From Hyphomonadaceae bacterium BRH_c29 (lineage in GTDB: Bacteria; Pseudomonadota; Alphaproteobacteria; Caulobacterales; Hyphomonadaceae), in contig LADW01000091.1 in the NCBI GenBank assembly GCA_000961695.1, positions 1 through 64,000 on the forward strand: 64,000 nucleotides of DNA, read 5' to 3'. The notes under the pieces are model-generated. The model ran no database searches. It was not told where the DNA came from and was given only the letters and a program-made list of their open reading frames with translations. Each line of letters starts with the position of its first letter. Positions within the stretch are counted from its first letter, which is position 1. This document shows positions 17,735 to 24,978 of this stretch, piece by piece. The position numbers and the translations under genes are program-made.

Positions 17735-18505
17735 ATGGCTCAGGAACACGTGAGTACACTCGCAACCGCAGGCTGGCTCGACCAGGCCATGTTTGGCTAT
17801 TACCCCTACATCGCACTCGCGGTGCTCGCCGTCGGATCGGTCCTCCGGTTCGATCGTGAGCCTTACACTTGGCGTTCCGGCTCGTCCCAGCTGTTGCGCC
17901 GCAAGCAACTCGTACTCGGCTCGGTACTTTTCCATGTCGGCGTTCTGATCATTTTCGGCGGGCATTTCGTCGGCTTGCTGACGCCAATTCAGGTCTTCGA
18001 CGCGATCGGTGTTAGCCACGGCGCCAAGCAGGTGCTTGCCATCGTCGCCGGCGGGGTCGCTGGGGTGTTCGCGATTCTTGGCGCTCTCATCCTGCTGCAT
18101 CGGCGCCTGTTCGACCCGCGCATCCGCGCGACGTCCAGCTTCGGCGATACGGGGATCCTTGCGCTTCTGACTGCGCAGCTCGCGCTTGGCCTGTCGACCA
18201 TCCCGCTGTCGTCCCAGCATCTGGATGGTTCGGAGATGGTGAAATTCATGTCTTGGGCGCAGAGCATCTTTACCTTCCAGCCCGGCGCGGCGAACCATGT
18301 CGCGGACGTGCATTGGATATTCAAGACACACCTGTTCCTCGGACTGACCATCTTCCTGGTCTTCCCGTTCACCAGGCTTGTCCACATGCTGTCTGCTCCG
18401 GTCTGGTATCTGGGGCGCCGTGGCTGGCAGCTGGTGCGTACGCGCCGCGACATCAAGGCGGACAAGACACAGGCTGCGGAAGTTGCCGCGAGGAGGGCGT
18501 CATGA
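17735..18505 (+). CDS. narI: NarI, nitrate reductase cytochrome b subunit
   Basis: 256 residues with five membrane segments; it oxidises quinol and passes electrons through two haems b to NarH. Seen: candidate haem ligands in VLFHVGVLIIFGGHFVG (two His, near 69-79) and DVHWIFKTHLFLG plus RLVHMLS (near 190-215). It is slightly longer than many NarI proteins because of a charged C-terminal tail. AAAGGAGG precedes the ATG. Separation from narJ by a porin is unusual. The stop overlaps the next gene (ATGA). Confidence 0.96.
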   Translation: MAQEHVSTLATAGWLDQAMFGYYPYIALAVLAVGSVLRFDREPYTWRSGSSQLLRRKQLVLGSVLFHVGVLIIFGGHFVGLLTPIQVFDAIGVSHGAKQVLAIVAGGVAGVFAILGALILLHRRLFDPRIRATSSFGDTGILALLTAQLALGLSTIPLSSQHLDGSEMVKFMSWAQSIFTFQPGAANHVADVHWIFKTHLFLGLTIFLVFPFTRLVHMLSAPVWYLGRRGWQLVRTRRDIKADKTQAAEVAARRAS

Positions 18506-19635
18506 CACTGGCGAGTGCCGTCTTCCACGGTGTTGAAATCCCCGAAAGCCTTTTGGCGTCCGAGCTACAGAACCATCAGGCGCCGACCCTGGCGCAGGCA
18601 CGTGTTCTGGCAGGCCGGGCGCTTGCCGCCAGGGCCGTGCTGCTTGCACGCGGTCAGGAGCTTGGCCTTGTCGCCGTGCCCGAAAAAAATGCGGATGGAC
18701 AGGAAGAAACGCCTGACGAAGCATTGATCAGGGCTGTCCTGAGCGAGGAGGTCGAGGCTGAGCCTGCCTCGGAAGAAGCTATCCGCGCAGTGTACATGAG
18801 CAATCCGGAGGGCTTCCGGTCACCGCCGCTTCTTGAGGCCTCCCACATCCTGATCTCGCCTTCGGATGCCAGCGCTTCGGCATCGCATATTGCGCGCCAA
18901 CAAGCGCAAGCCCTGATTTCGGACCTTCGGGCAGATCCGTCCGGGTTTGCAAGGTTGGCGGCAAGCAAGTCGGCATGTCCGTCTGCGGCGGAAGGGGGGA
19001 GTCTTGGCCAACTTCGTCCTGGTGACGTGCTGCCCTCCATCTGGTCCGCGCTCAACGTCATGGATGCTGGCACGATCGGCCCCGAACCTGTCGCCAGCGA
19101 GCATGGCTGGCATGTCTTGCGGCTCGATCATCGCTGTGACGGCGAGCGCCTGCCTTTCGACTATGTCCGGCCGCACATCGCGATGCGGATTGAAGCGCGC
19201 GCCTGGACAAGAGCGGCCGCTGTCTATGTCGACGGGCTCCTCGCCGAATCTTCCGCAAATCCGGGTCTCTGCCTCACGGAATCGGGTGAACTCGCAGACG
19301 GACATGGAAATGTCGCACAAGCCGACGGACTGCTCGGCCAAGCGCTTTCGGATGTGGGGCGCGCATATGACGCCCTCAGCCCTACGGCCCGGGCGCGGCT
19401 CGATCATGCTGCCTCCAGTGATGGCGAGGTTGCGACCGTGCTTCTCTCGCGGATGATAAGGGCGTTCCTGTCCAAGGCCGGCGATGAGATCTGGACACAG
19501 CTGATCTCGCGCTTGCGTGACAGCGATACGCCGTTATCGGACAGTCTCGATCTGATTGTGACCCACCAGCTTCCACCTCTGCGTAAGACACATGCGCTGA
19601 TCGCAATGAGACAAGGGCCGCAAGCGACCCCTTAG
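18502..19635 (+). CDS. PpiC-type (parvulin) peptidyl-prolyl isomerase of the nar operon
   Basis: 377 residues from the ATG overlapping narI; a longer frame reaches further upstream but lies over narI. The parvulin domain spans about residues 110-215 (LEASHILISPSDAS, AAEGGSLGQLRPGDVLP, GWHVLRLDHR). No signal peptide is visible, so it is probably cytoplasmic, unlike SurA or PpiD. A PpiC-type gene after narI is also known in Pseudomonas nar operons; help in folding or maturation of the reductase is the usual proposal. The C-terminal about 130 residues are helical and not recognised. Confidence 0.85.
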   Translation: MTLASAVFHGVEIPESLLASELQNHQAPTLAQARVLAGRALAARAVLLARGQELGLVAVPEKNADGQEETPDEALIRAVLSEEVEAEPASEEAIRAVYMSNPEGFRSPPLLEASHILISPSDASASASHIARQQAQALISDLRADPSGFARLAASKSACPSAAEGGSLGQLRPGDVLPSIWSALNVMDAGTIGPEPVASEHGWHVLRLDHRCDGERLPFDYVRPHIAMRIEARAWTRAAAVYVDGLLAESSANPGLCLTESGELADGHGNVAQADGLLGQALSDVGRAYDALSPTARARLDHAASSDGEVATVLLSRMIRAFLSKAGDEIWTQLISRLRDSDTPLSDSLDLIVTHQLPPLRKTHALIAMRQGPQATP

Positions 19636-19650
19636 GGAAAGGAAAAGGTC

Positions 19651-20211
19651 ATGGACAATTCCGGAGAGTTCAAGCCGATTGAGCGGATCCCGCACGACCT
19701 TCTTCGGGAACCGCTCATCTGGTTCTTCGCGGAGCATTACCGTCATCGTGACGTCTGCGCCCGGTTGATGGCTCTGTCGCAATCGGTCATCTTCGACGAA
19801 GCGGCAATGCGTGACGTCTACGTTTTCCTCGACCAGGATCTGCCATTGCACGTTATCGATGAGGAAGACGACCTGTTTCCGCTGCTTCGCCGACGCTGCG
19901 AACCGGACGACCAGATCGAGAAAGTGCTTGGAATGCTCTCGGCCGAACATGCCAATGACATGATGGATGCGGGGGCGGTCAAGTCTCTTGTCGCGCGGGC
20001 GCTGGCTGAGCAGCGGGGGCTTGCCTCCTTTGTTGAGGCCCGCTCAATCATCGAACCCTTCTGCCAGCAGCAGAAGCGCCATATCGCCGTCGAAAACGCG
20101 GTAGTCCTGCCCATTGCAAGGCATCGCCTGAATGAGGCGGACCTGATCAGCCTGGGTCAGCGGCTCGCGGCGCGTCGTGGGCTCGACAATCCGTTCACGG
20201 ATGCCGCATGA
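19651..20211 (+). CDS. Hemerythrin-like HHE domain protein
   Basis: 186 residues, mainly four helices with His/Glu pairs that can bind a di-iron centre: FAEHYRHRD (near 28), DLPLHVIDEEDDLFP (near 68), SAEHANDMMD (near 100) and KRHIAVENAVVLP (near 144). Proteins of this type sense or handle oxygen, NO or iron. AAAGGAAAAGG precedes the ATG. It lies at the end of the nar operon and overlaps the carbonic anhydrase gene by 4 bases. A role against nitrosative or oxidative damage is inferred from position and family. Confidence 0.85.
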   Translation: MDNSGEFKPIERIPHDLLREPLIWFFAEHYRHRDVCARLMALSQSVIFDEAAMRDVYVFLDQDLPLHVIDEEDDLFPLLRRRCEPDDQIEKVLGMLSAEHANDMMDAGAVKSLVARALAEQRGLASFVEARSIIEPFCQQQKRHIAVENAVVLPIARHRLNEADLISLGQRLAARRGLDNPFTDAA

Positions 20212-20846
20212 TCCGGACGTTACTGGAAAACAACATGCAATGGGCGAGTGCGCGCGTGCGCGCTGAGCCCGATTTCTTCCGTCGGCTGTCTGCCCAGCAA
20301 GCGCCCGAATATCTCTGGATCGGATGCAGCGACAGCCGTGTGCCGGCTAACGAAATTGTTGGTCTCGACCCGGGCGAACTGTTCGTGCATCGTAATATCG
20401 CGAACCTTGCGCCCCCGCGTGACATGAATTTTCTCGCCGTGCTGCAGTTTTCCATAGAGGTGCTGAAGGTGCGCCACATCATTGTCTGCGGACACTACGG
20501 TTGTGGCGGCGTGCGGGCTGCGCTGGACACGCAGAGACGCGGGCTGATCGATCACTGGCTGCAGCCCGTAGCCGATCTCGCGCACAGACACGAAGATCAT
20601 CTCAAGGAAATTGCCGATTTCGACACCCGCGTGAACGTTGCGTGCGAGCATAATGTGCGGGCGCAAGTGGAATATCTCGGTCACAATCCCTTCGTCGCGG
20701 ATGCTTGGCGGCGCGGCCAGAAGCTTGCGATCCATGGCTGGATATATTCCATTCGTGACGGTCTGTTGCGCGACCTTGACCTGAGCGTCGAACGTTCGAG
20801 GGATGTTGACCGTCTCGCTTCGAGAGCGTGGTTTCCCGATGGATAA
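20208..20846 (+). CDS. Beta-class carbonic anhydrase
   Basis: 212 residues, cytoplasmic. It interconverts CO2 and bicarbonate. Seen: zinc ligands C40 (WIGCSDSRVPAN, with the D42-R44 dyad), H96 and C99 (VCGHYGCGGVRAAL), all intact, and GELFVHRNIAN. It starts inside the hemerythrin stop and overlaps mobA, so it is translated as part of the nar operon tail. A carbonic anhydrase in a nitrate-reductase operon is unusual; pH or bicarbonate balance during respiration is a guess. Confidence 0.95.
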   Translation: MIRTLLENNMQWASARVRAEPDFFRRLSAQQAPEYLWIGCSDSRVPANEIVGLDPGELFVHRNIANLAPPRDMNFLAVLQFSIEVLKVRHIIVCGHYGCGGVRAALDTQRRGLIDHWLQPVADLAHRHEDHLKEIADFDTRVNVACEHNVRAQVEYLGHNPFVADAWRRGQKLAIHGWIYSIRDGLLRDLDLSVERSRDVDRLASRAWFPDG

Positions 20847-21414
20847 TGTCGGTGTCGTCATCCTTGCAGGCGGGCTGGGAACGCGTCTGGGCGGCGGCAA
20901 GCCGGAACGGCTGTTCCGGGGACGGAGGTTGATCGATCCTGTTCTTGACTTGGCGAACGCCTGGCGTCAGCCTGCCGTCATCTGTGTGCGGGAGCAGGGA
21001 CAGGTGAGAGGGGATGGCTTTGAGCAGATTTTCGACCGGCAGGGTATTGAAGGCCCCCTTGCCGGATTGCTTGCTGCGTTCGATTGGGGACGCAGCAAAG
21101 GTCTCGACCGGTTTCTCACCCTGCCTTGCGATACGCCCTTCTTGCCCGACGACGTCCTGCCAAAGCTCCTGTGCGCATCCATGGACAGTAACCGGCCGGC
21201 CGTCGCGACGTCGAACGGGCGCCGCCACCCAACCTGTGTTGTCTGGCCGACGGAAGCATTTGTCTGCGTAGAGAGCTATGCGGAAACCGGGCGGCGAAGT
21301 CTGACGGCTGCACTCGATGCCTGCCATGCTGTCGATGTGACGTGGGCGGAAAGCGCGCCGGACCCGTTCGTGAACATCAACACGCATGAAGATCTTATCA
21401 GCTTCCAAAGCTGA
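20839..21414 (+). CDS. mobA: MobA, molybdenum cofactor guanylyltransferase
   Basis: 191 residues from the ATG at 20839, overlapping the carbonic anhydrase stop by 8 bases. MobA attaches GMP to Mo-molybdopterin to give the MGD form used by NarG. Seen: VVILAGGLGTRLGGGKPERLF (nucleotide loop), IEGPLAGLLAAF, and LPCDTPFLPDD (metal/substrate site). An upstream in-frame start at 20803 would lie deeper in the previous gene and was not chosen. It completes the set moaC, moeA, moaA, mobA in this window. Confidence 0.93.
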   Translation: MDNVGVVILAGGLGTRLGGGKPERLFRGRRLIDPVLDLANAWRQPAVICVREQGQVRGDGFEQIFDRQGIEGPLAGLLAAFDWGRSKGLDRFLTLPCDTPFLPDDVLPKLLCASMDSNRPAVATSNGRRHPTCVVWPTEAFVCVESYAETGRRSLTAALDACHAVDVTWAESAPDPFVNINTHEDLISFQS

Positions 21415-21469
21415 CCACTTGAGACGTTCAACTGGACGCGGCTGGTCCCCCAGGTTTGGCAAGATTTTT

Positions 21470-21883
21470 TTACATTCTCATGTCCGCCAATGAGATATCT
21501 GCCAGCGTGCTTCGGTTTAGATCGGCAAGAAAGGCGTTGCTGGCAGACTGCAGCCGGGCCCGGAGACGGCAGTGACGGACAATGGAGCAGGTGCCTCCGC
21601 CAACGGAGAAACACTCCACGAGTGTCTGGCCATCTTCCAGGAGTTCGACCAGATCGCCGAGTTTCAGGTCCTGGGGCGCCTTGGCCAGTCTCGCGCCACC
21701 GCCGGCGCCACGCCGTGTTGTGACCACGCCGGCATCGACCAGTTTCTGCATGATCTTGGCAAGGTGGTTTCTGGAGAGCCCGAAGTCTTCCGATAATTGT
21801 GCCGTCGAGACGGGATGATCCGGTGTCGCGGCCATACGCATAAGCATGCGCAATCCATAGTCAGTGAATGAGGTGAGACGCAT
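21470..21883 (-). CDS. nsrR: NsrR-like Rrf2-family repressor
   Basis: 137 residues starting MRLTSFTDYGLRMLMRMA, the NsrR hallmark. The start at 21883 was chosen because GGGGGAGG lies just before it. The helix-turn-helix is at about 25-50 (FGLSRNHLAKIMQKL). CFSVGGGTCSIVRHC (near 85-100) supplies the three cysteines that bind the NO-sensitive Fe-S cluster. It faces the truncated haemoglobin gene across a palindromic operator. It probably represses that gene and itself until NO destroys the cluster. Confidence 0.9.
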   Translation of the reverse strand: MRLTSFTDYGLRMLMRMAATPDHPVSTAQLSEDFGLSRNHLAKIMQKLVDAGVVTTRRGAGGGARLAKAPQDLKLGDLVELLEDGQTLVECFSVGGGTCSIVRHCRLRARLQSASNAFLADLNRSTLADISLADMRM

Positions 21884-21903
21884 TGCCTCCCCCTGCCACA
21901 TGA

Positions 21904-21926
21904 AATCGGTATTTACAATACCAATT
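21904..21926. promoter_or_regulatory. NsrR-type operator between nsrR and the haemoglobin gene
   Basis: Two 11-base halves around one central base: AATCGGTATTT and, on the other strand, AATTGGTATTG, matching at 9 of 11 positions. The core GGTATT-TAC-AATACC is a perfect dyad. The 11-1-11 layout with AAT...ATT ends is that of NsrR sites (AANATGCATTT consensus). It lies 21 bases from nsrR and 46 from the haemoglobin start. Confidence 0.68.
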
Positions 21927-21940
21927 AAGCCTCTTAACCT
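21912..21940 (+). promoter_or_regulatory. Candidate promoter for the truncated haemoglobin operon
   Basis: TTTACA (21912-21917) as -35 and TAACCT (21935-21940) as a weak -10, 17 bases apart. The -35 lies inside the NsrR-type operator, so bound repressor would block polymerase. Confidence 0.35.
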
Positions 21941-21971
21941 GAACTACACTGAAGTTCTTAAGGAGCGTTGC

Positions 21972-22436
21972 GTGTCCGGAGCAAACCCACCGCAGACTGT
22001 CGCATATACGGTGCGTCCTGAGGAAACGGCTGTGCTTGCCGAGCGGACCGGGCTCGATGAAATGATGCTGTCCAGGTTGGTTGGGACCTTCTATGAGCGC
22101 ATCCGGTCTGATCCTGCCCTGGGGCCGATATTTGAGGCGCGCATCGGGAACTGGCCGGATCATCTGGACCGGATGGTGGATTTCTGGTCATCGGTCGCGC
22201 TCATGACCGGGCGGTACCATGGAACACCCATGCAGGCGCATGTCGGGCTCCCGGTGAACGAATCCCATTTCGAACGATGGCTGACCCTGTTCCGGGAAGC
22301 GGCCCGTCAGGTTTGCTCGCCGGCCGGTGCCAACTATTTGATCGTTCGGGCCGAACGTATCGCCCGGTCAATCCATCTCGGCATCTCTGCGCAAGCAGGG
22401 ATTCCGAAGAAGGCCAAGAGGGGAAATGCAACATGA
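21972..22436 (+). CDS. Truncated haemoglobin, group III-like
   Basis: 154 residues from a GTG at 21972 with AAGGAG six bases before it. The longer frame from 21864 runs through the operator and was rejected. Globin features: FYERIRSDPALGPIF, WPDHLDRMVDFWSSV, and PMQAHVGLPVNESHFERWL with the proximal His. Length and the RMVDFW block suit group III trHb. A role in NO or peroxynitrite handling is supported by the NsrR-like gene and operator next to it. It overlaps the following HHE gene by 4 bases. Confidence 0.88.
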   Translation: MSGANPPQTVAYTVRPEETAVLAERTGLDEMMLSRLVGTFYERIRSDPALGPIFEARIGNWPDHLDRMVDFWSSVALMTGRYHGTPMQAHVGLPVNESHFERWLTLFREAARQVCSPAGANYLIVRAERIARSIHLGISAQAGIPKKAKRGNAT

Positions 22437-22975
22437 CATTGCCTGAAACGACCGCCGAGCTGACGACGTATATTGAAAACCGCTATCATGCGCGTCACCG
22501 GGAGCAATTGCCGGAGCTGAGGAGCCTGTCGGCGAAGGTGGAAGCCGTGCACGCGGAGAGTCCGGATGTGCCGGCGGGGCTTGCGGACCTTCTGGCGGAC
22601 ATAATTGGCGAGCTGGAAGTACACATGAAGAAAGAGGAGCTGATCCTCTTTCCGGCGATCCGCCAGGGGCATGGCTCGCAAATGGGTCATCCCATCTCCG
22701 TCATGCGCGCCGACCATGACGATCATCTCGGCGCGATCGCGAAAATCCGCTCTCTGACAAAGAATCTGACTTTGCCTGAACATGCATGCGGAACCTGGAG
22801 GCGGCTATACACTGGTCTTGGCGAATTTCTTTCTGACATCGAGGAACATATCAGGGTCGAAAATGACATCCTGTTCCCGCAGTTCGAGAGTGAAAAGCGC
22901 GCAGAGCCGGGACCATATGCGTCGTCTCCCTGCATGGCACATGAGTTTGAAGGCGGTGGCGAGCGGAATTCCTGA
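22433..22975 (+). CDS. HHE di-iron protein, RIC/YtfE-type catalytic domain
   Basis: 180 residues. Four-helix HHE protein with YHARHREQLPEL, EVHMKKEELILFPAI, HPISVMRADHDDH and EEHIRVENDILFPQF: the His/Glu spacing of the repair-of-iron-centres family (YtfE, ScdA, DnrN). The short N-terminal ScdA domain of full RIC proteins is absent. It overlaps the haemoglobin gene (ATGA), so both form an NsrR-type NO-response operon. Repair of NO-damaged Fe-S clusters is the expected job; the missing domain makes this less certain. Confidence 0.86.
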   Translation: MTLPETTAELTTYIENRYHARHREQLPELRSLSAKVEAVHAESPDVPAGLADLLADIIGELEVHMKKEELILFPAIRQGHGSQMGHPISVMRADHDDHLGAIAKIRSLTKNLTLPEHACGTWRRLYTGLGEFLSDIEEHIRVENDILFPQFESEKRAEPGPYASSPCMAHEFEGGGERNS

Positions 22976-22989
22976 ACTGGTGAACCGGT

Positions 22990-23673
22990 ATGTATGTGGC
23001 AAGAATATCTCAGGCGGAACGTCGTGAAACGGCTGATCGCAGGCTTCTGAAGGCGGCGTGCCGCATCATATCGGGATACGGTCTATCCGCATTGACGTGT
23101 GAAGACGTCGGGAAGCTTGCTGGCTATAGCCGGGGGCAAACCTACCAACGCTTCGGGTCCAAGGAGGGGCTGCTTATTGCTGCAGTCGAGCGGCTGCGTG
23201 CTTACAGACGGGAATGTGTGAAGCAGGACGCCCAGCGCGGCAAGTCCGGTATCGAAGAACTGATTGATTATTGCGGTCTTCACCTCGGCGCTTTGACCAA
23301 AGGTCCGGAAATGGCCGCCTATTTCGGTGTCTTGTCCGGTCCGGTACCGTCCAAGCAAAAGCTGAGGCAGGCAGTTGATGCCGCGCGCGCGGAGATTTTC
23401 GAAGAGATATCACTCCTGCTCGCTCAGGCGAGAAGAGACGATACGGTTCAGGATGGTGTCGATATCGAACGTGACGTCCCAATGATCTTTGGTCTGATGA
23501 GCGGCATTGCGCTCCAGTATCGACAATTCCGGAGTGCGGGCGATTTCCGCCAGGTCCGGCGCGATGCAGAAGTATTCTTGTGCAACGCCATATCTCCCAC
23601 ATCCAAATCCAGTTCGCAGGGGCGTGTCCTGGAATTGGCGGCTTCAGTTCCCAAGCCTGCTACAACGCAGTAG
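22990..23673 (+). CDS. TetR-family transcriptional regulator
   Basis: 227 residues. The N-terminal helix-turn-helix (about 15-65) reads LLKAACRIISGYGLSALTCEDVGKLAGYSRGQTYQRFGSKEGLL when split by position, with a Gln where most relatives have Leu/Val before Tyr. The C-terminal ligand domain is not recognised. It begins 14 bases after the HHE gene and may be in the same transcript. The target is unknown. It is the last gene before the tRNA-fragment scar. Confidence 0.82.
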   Translation: MYVARISQAERRETADRRLLKAACRIISGYGLSALTCEDVGKLAGYSRGQTYQRFGSKEGLLIAAVERLRAYRRECVKQDAQRGKSGIEELIDYCGLHLGALTKGPEMAAYFGVLSGPVPSKQKLRQAVDAARAEIFEEISLLLAQARRDDTVQDGVDIERDVPMIFGLMSGIALQYRQFRSAGDFRQVRRDAEVFLCNAISPTSKSSSQGRVLELAASVPKPATTQ

Positions 23674-23960
23674 GGCAAACACCCCGGGATTGAAGAAGGT
23701 CCTCGTCACCCGAAACTCATCGCGGTGCTTGGCTTTGAAGCGCGCCGCGTGACGGGCGAATCTCAACCTGATTGCCCTTCTCAGCGATCTACCCGGGCTT
23801 GGCGCTTCTGGATGCCATTTGCTGTGGGGCGCCTCTCTGCATTCCCAACAATGCCCGTATGTTCCTGCGACTTTCTAGCTGGCATCTAGCTGGAAGGGGA
23901 CGAGCAGAAACATCGAGAGCTATGTCAGGTCATATACCTTGGAAATAAAAGAGAAAAATA
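23674..23960. other. Gene-free stretch before the tRNA fragments
   Basis: No gene is recognised. CTAGCTGG occurs twice three bases apart (near 23875-23893). Open frames of about 50-60 codons exist on both strands but have no start context or known motif; they could be debris of a lost element. Confidence 0.4.
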
Positions 23961-24005
23961 TGGAGCGGGTAAAGGGAATCGAACCCTCGTATTCAGCTTG
24001 GCAAG
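23961..24005 (-). pseudogene. 3' half of tRNA-Gly(GCC), att-like fragment
   Basis: On the minus strand this reads from the anticodon loop (CTTGCCAAG, anticodon GCC) through a variable region, T-arm (GAGGG TTCGATT CCCTT) and acceptor strand to an encoded CCA (23961-23963). The D-arm and 5' acceptor strand are missing: bases beyond 24005 do not continue the tRNA. A fragment starting at the anticodon loop and ending at CCA is what a tyrosine integrase leaves at the far end of an integrated element. Confidence 0.8.
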
Positions 24006-24030
24006 ACTAACGCAAAGTACCCGGCCCCGA

Positions 24031-24065
24031 CGCCAAATCACGGTATTTGCGGTTTACATTTGGCG
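24031..24065. repeat. 8-bp inverted repeat between the tRNA fragments
   Basis: CGCCAAAT (24031-24038) and ATTTGGCG (24058-24065) are perfect inverted copies 19 bases apart in AT-richer DNA. They may be protein-binding arms of an attachment site or chance. Confidence 0.4.
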
Positions 24066-24141
24066 CTTATCAACCTTGTTTTTTATATGGAAATCCTTAG
24101 ATGGTTTACTGCTACTTCCATGTAAAATAACGAAAAACGCG

Positions 24142-24189
24142 TCGTTTACACCGAGAGGGTCAGCGGTTCGAGCCCGTTACCGCCCACCA
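24142..24189 (+). pseudogene. 3' half of tRNA-Val(UAC), att-like fragment
   Basis: The sequence runs TCG, loop TTTACAC (anticodon TAC), CGAGA, variable loop, T-arm (AGCGG TTCGAGC CCGTT), acceptor strand ACCGCCC and CCA (24187-24189). The 5' half is absent; bases before 24141 do not form a D-arm. Orientation is opposite to the tRNA-Gly fragment, so both CCA ends point outward from the 136-bp stretch between them. Confidence 0.8.
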
Positions 24190-24276
24190 TCTTCTGTATA
24201 GAGGCAGCCGCTGCCAACGGCATTTCCGTGATTGCAATTGAGCACAATCATACGCCTCTGTCGGAACGAACTCCTA

Positions 24277-24978
24277 TCAAAGTGTTGTATTCATTTGATA
24301 TCCGGGTGCGAAGACCAGCCGGACGGACGTAATGGCCTGAGCGTCTCTGCGCGTGGTTCGATCAATCACGAAAAGTCCTTCACCAATCCGGCATTGAAGC
24401 AAGTCTGCAACATGCTTGTCGGCACTGATTGCCGAAAAGGTGATATCCCCCGCGCTGTAGGGAATGTTTTTCACAAGCCATTCATTCGGGCTCAATTGTG
24501 AAAAATCGACGCTTTCGATGGCGGGAACGGCGTCCGGATTGATCCAGCGTTCCTCCACGACATAGGGTTTTAAGTCGGCGGTATGGATGCAAACAAGGTG
24601 GAGCATCTTTGTGCCGCGTTGCAACGCCATTTTCACGGCAATAGGGGGCGGGGCCGCAGCACGCTTCCGGGAAATCTGAGCGTAGCCGTAAGTGTGGCCC
24701 TTGTCGGTAATTTCCTTGCGGATAACGGGGATTTCCAATGTCGCCTTACGGACTGGAAACATGGCGACCCGTGTGCCGGCCTTCCGCTTGCGGTCCAGAA
24801 GCCCGGAATCGGCCAGGCTTTGGAGTGCGCGGTTCACCGTCGCGCGTGCACAGCCGAACTCCTTCGCGAGGTCTGCCTCATTGGGGATCAGGTCGCCCTG
24901 ATTCCAGACCCTTCCATGAATGCGGCGGACCACTTCTTCCTGCACCGCTTGCCAATTGTTGAAGACAGGCTGAGTCAC
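24277..24978 (-). CDS. hutC: HutC, GntR-family repressor of histidine utilisation
   Basis: 233 residues from a GTG overlapping the hutF stop. N-terminal winged helix (about 10-75: DLAKEFGCARATVNRALQSLADSGLL) and C-terminal UTRA ligand domain (about 95-230: LHLVCIHTADLKPYVVEERWIN). HutC represses hut genes and is released by urocanate. It follows hutF in one operon and faces the rest of the cluster across the 26.36-kb palindrome. It is the first gene after the tRNA-Val fragment. Confidence 0.94.
   Translation of the reverse strand: MTQPVFNNWQAVQEEVVRRIHGRVWNQGDLIPNEADLAKEFGCARATVNRALQSLADSGLLDRKRKAGTRVAMFPVRKATLEIPVIRKEITDKGHTYGYAQISRKRAAAPPPIAVKMALQRGTKMLHLVCIHTADLKPYVVEERWINPDAVPAIESVDFSQLSPNEWLVKNIPYSAGDITFSAISADKHVADLLQCRIGEGLFVIDRTTRRDAQAITSVRLVFAPGYQMNTTL

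Noticed and set aside
18253-18501. Upstream extension of the PpiC gene
   Set aside because: The extension runs over narI in another frame; the ATG at 18502 overlapping the narI stop is the normal operon arrangement.
21443-21475. Possible terminator after mobA (CTGG/CCAG hairpin, then T-run at 21468)
   Set aside because: The stem is only 4 bp and the T-run starts more than ten bases later, so it does not fit a rho-independent terminator.
23674-23960. Broken transposase or integrase gene
   Set aside because: Frames of 50-60 codons exist on both strands, but none shows a recombinase or transposase motif.
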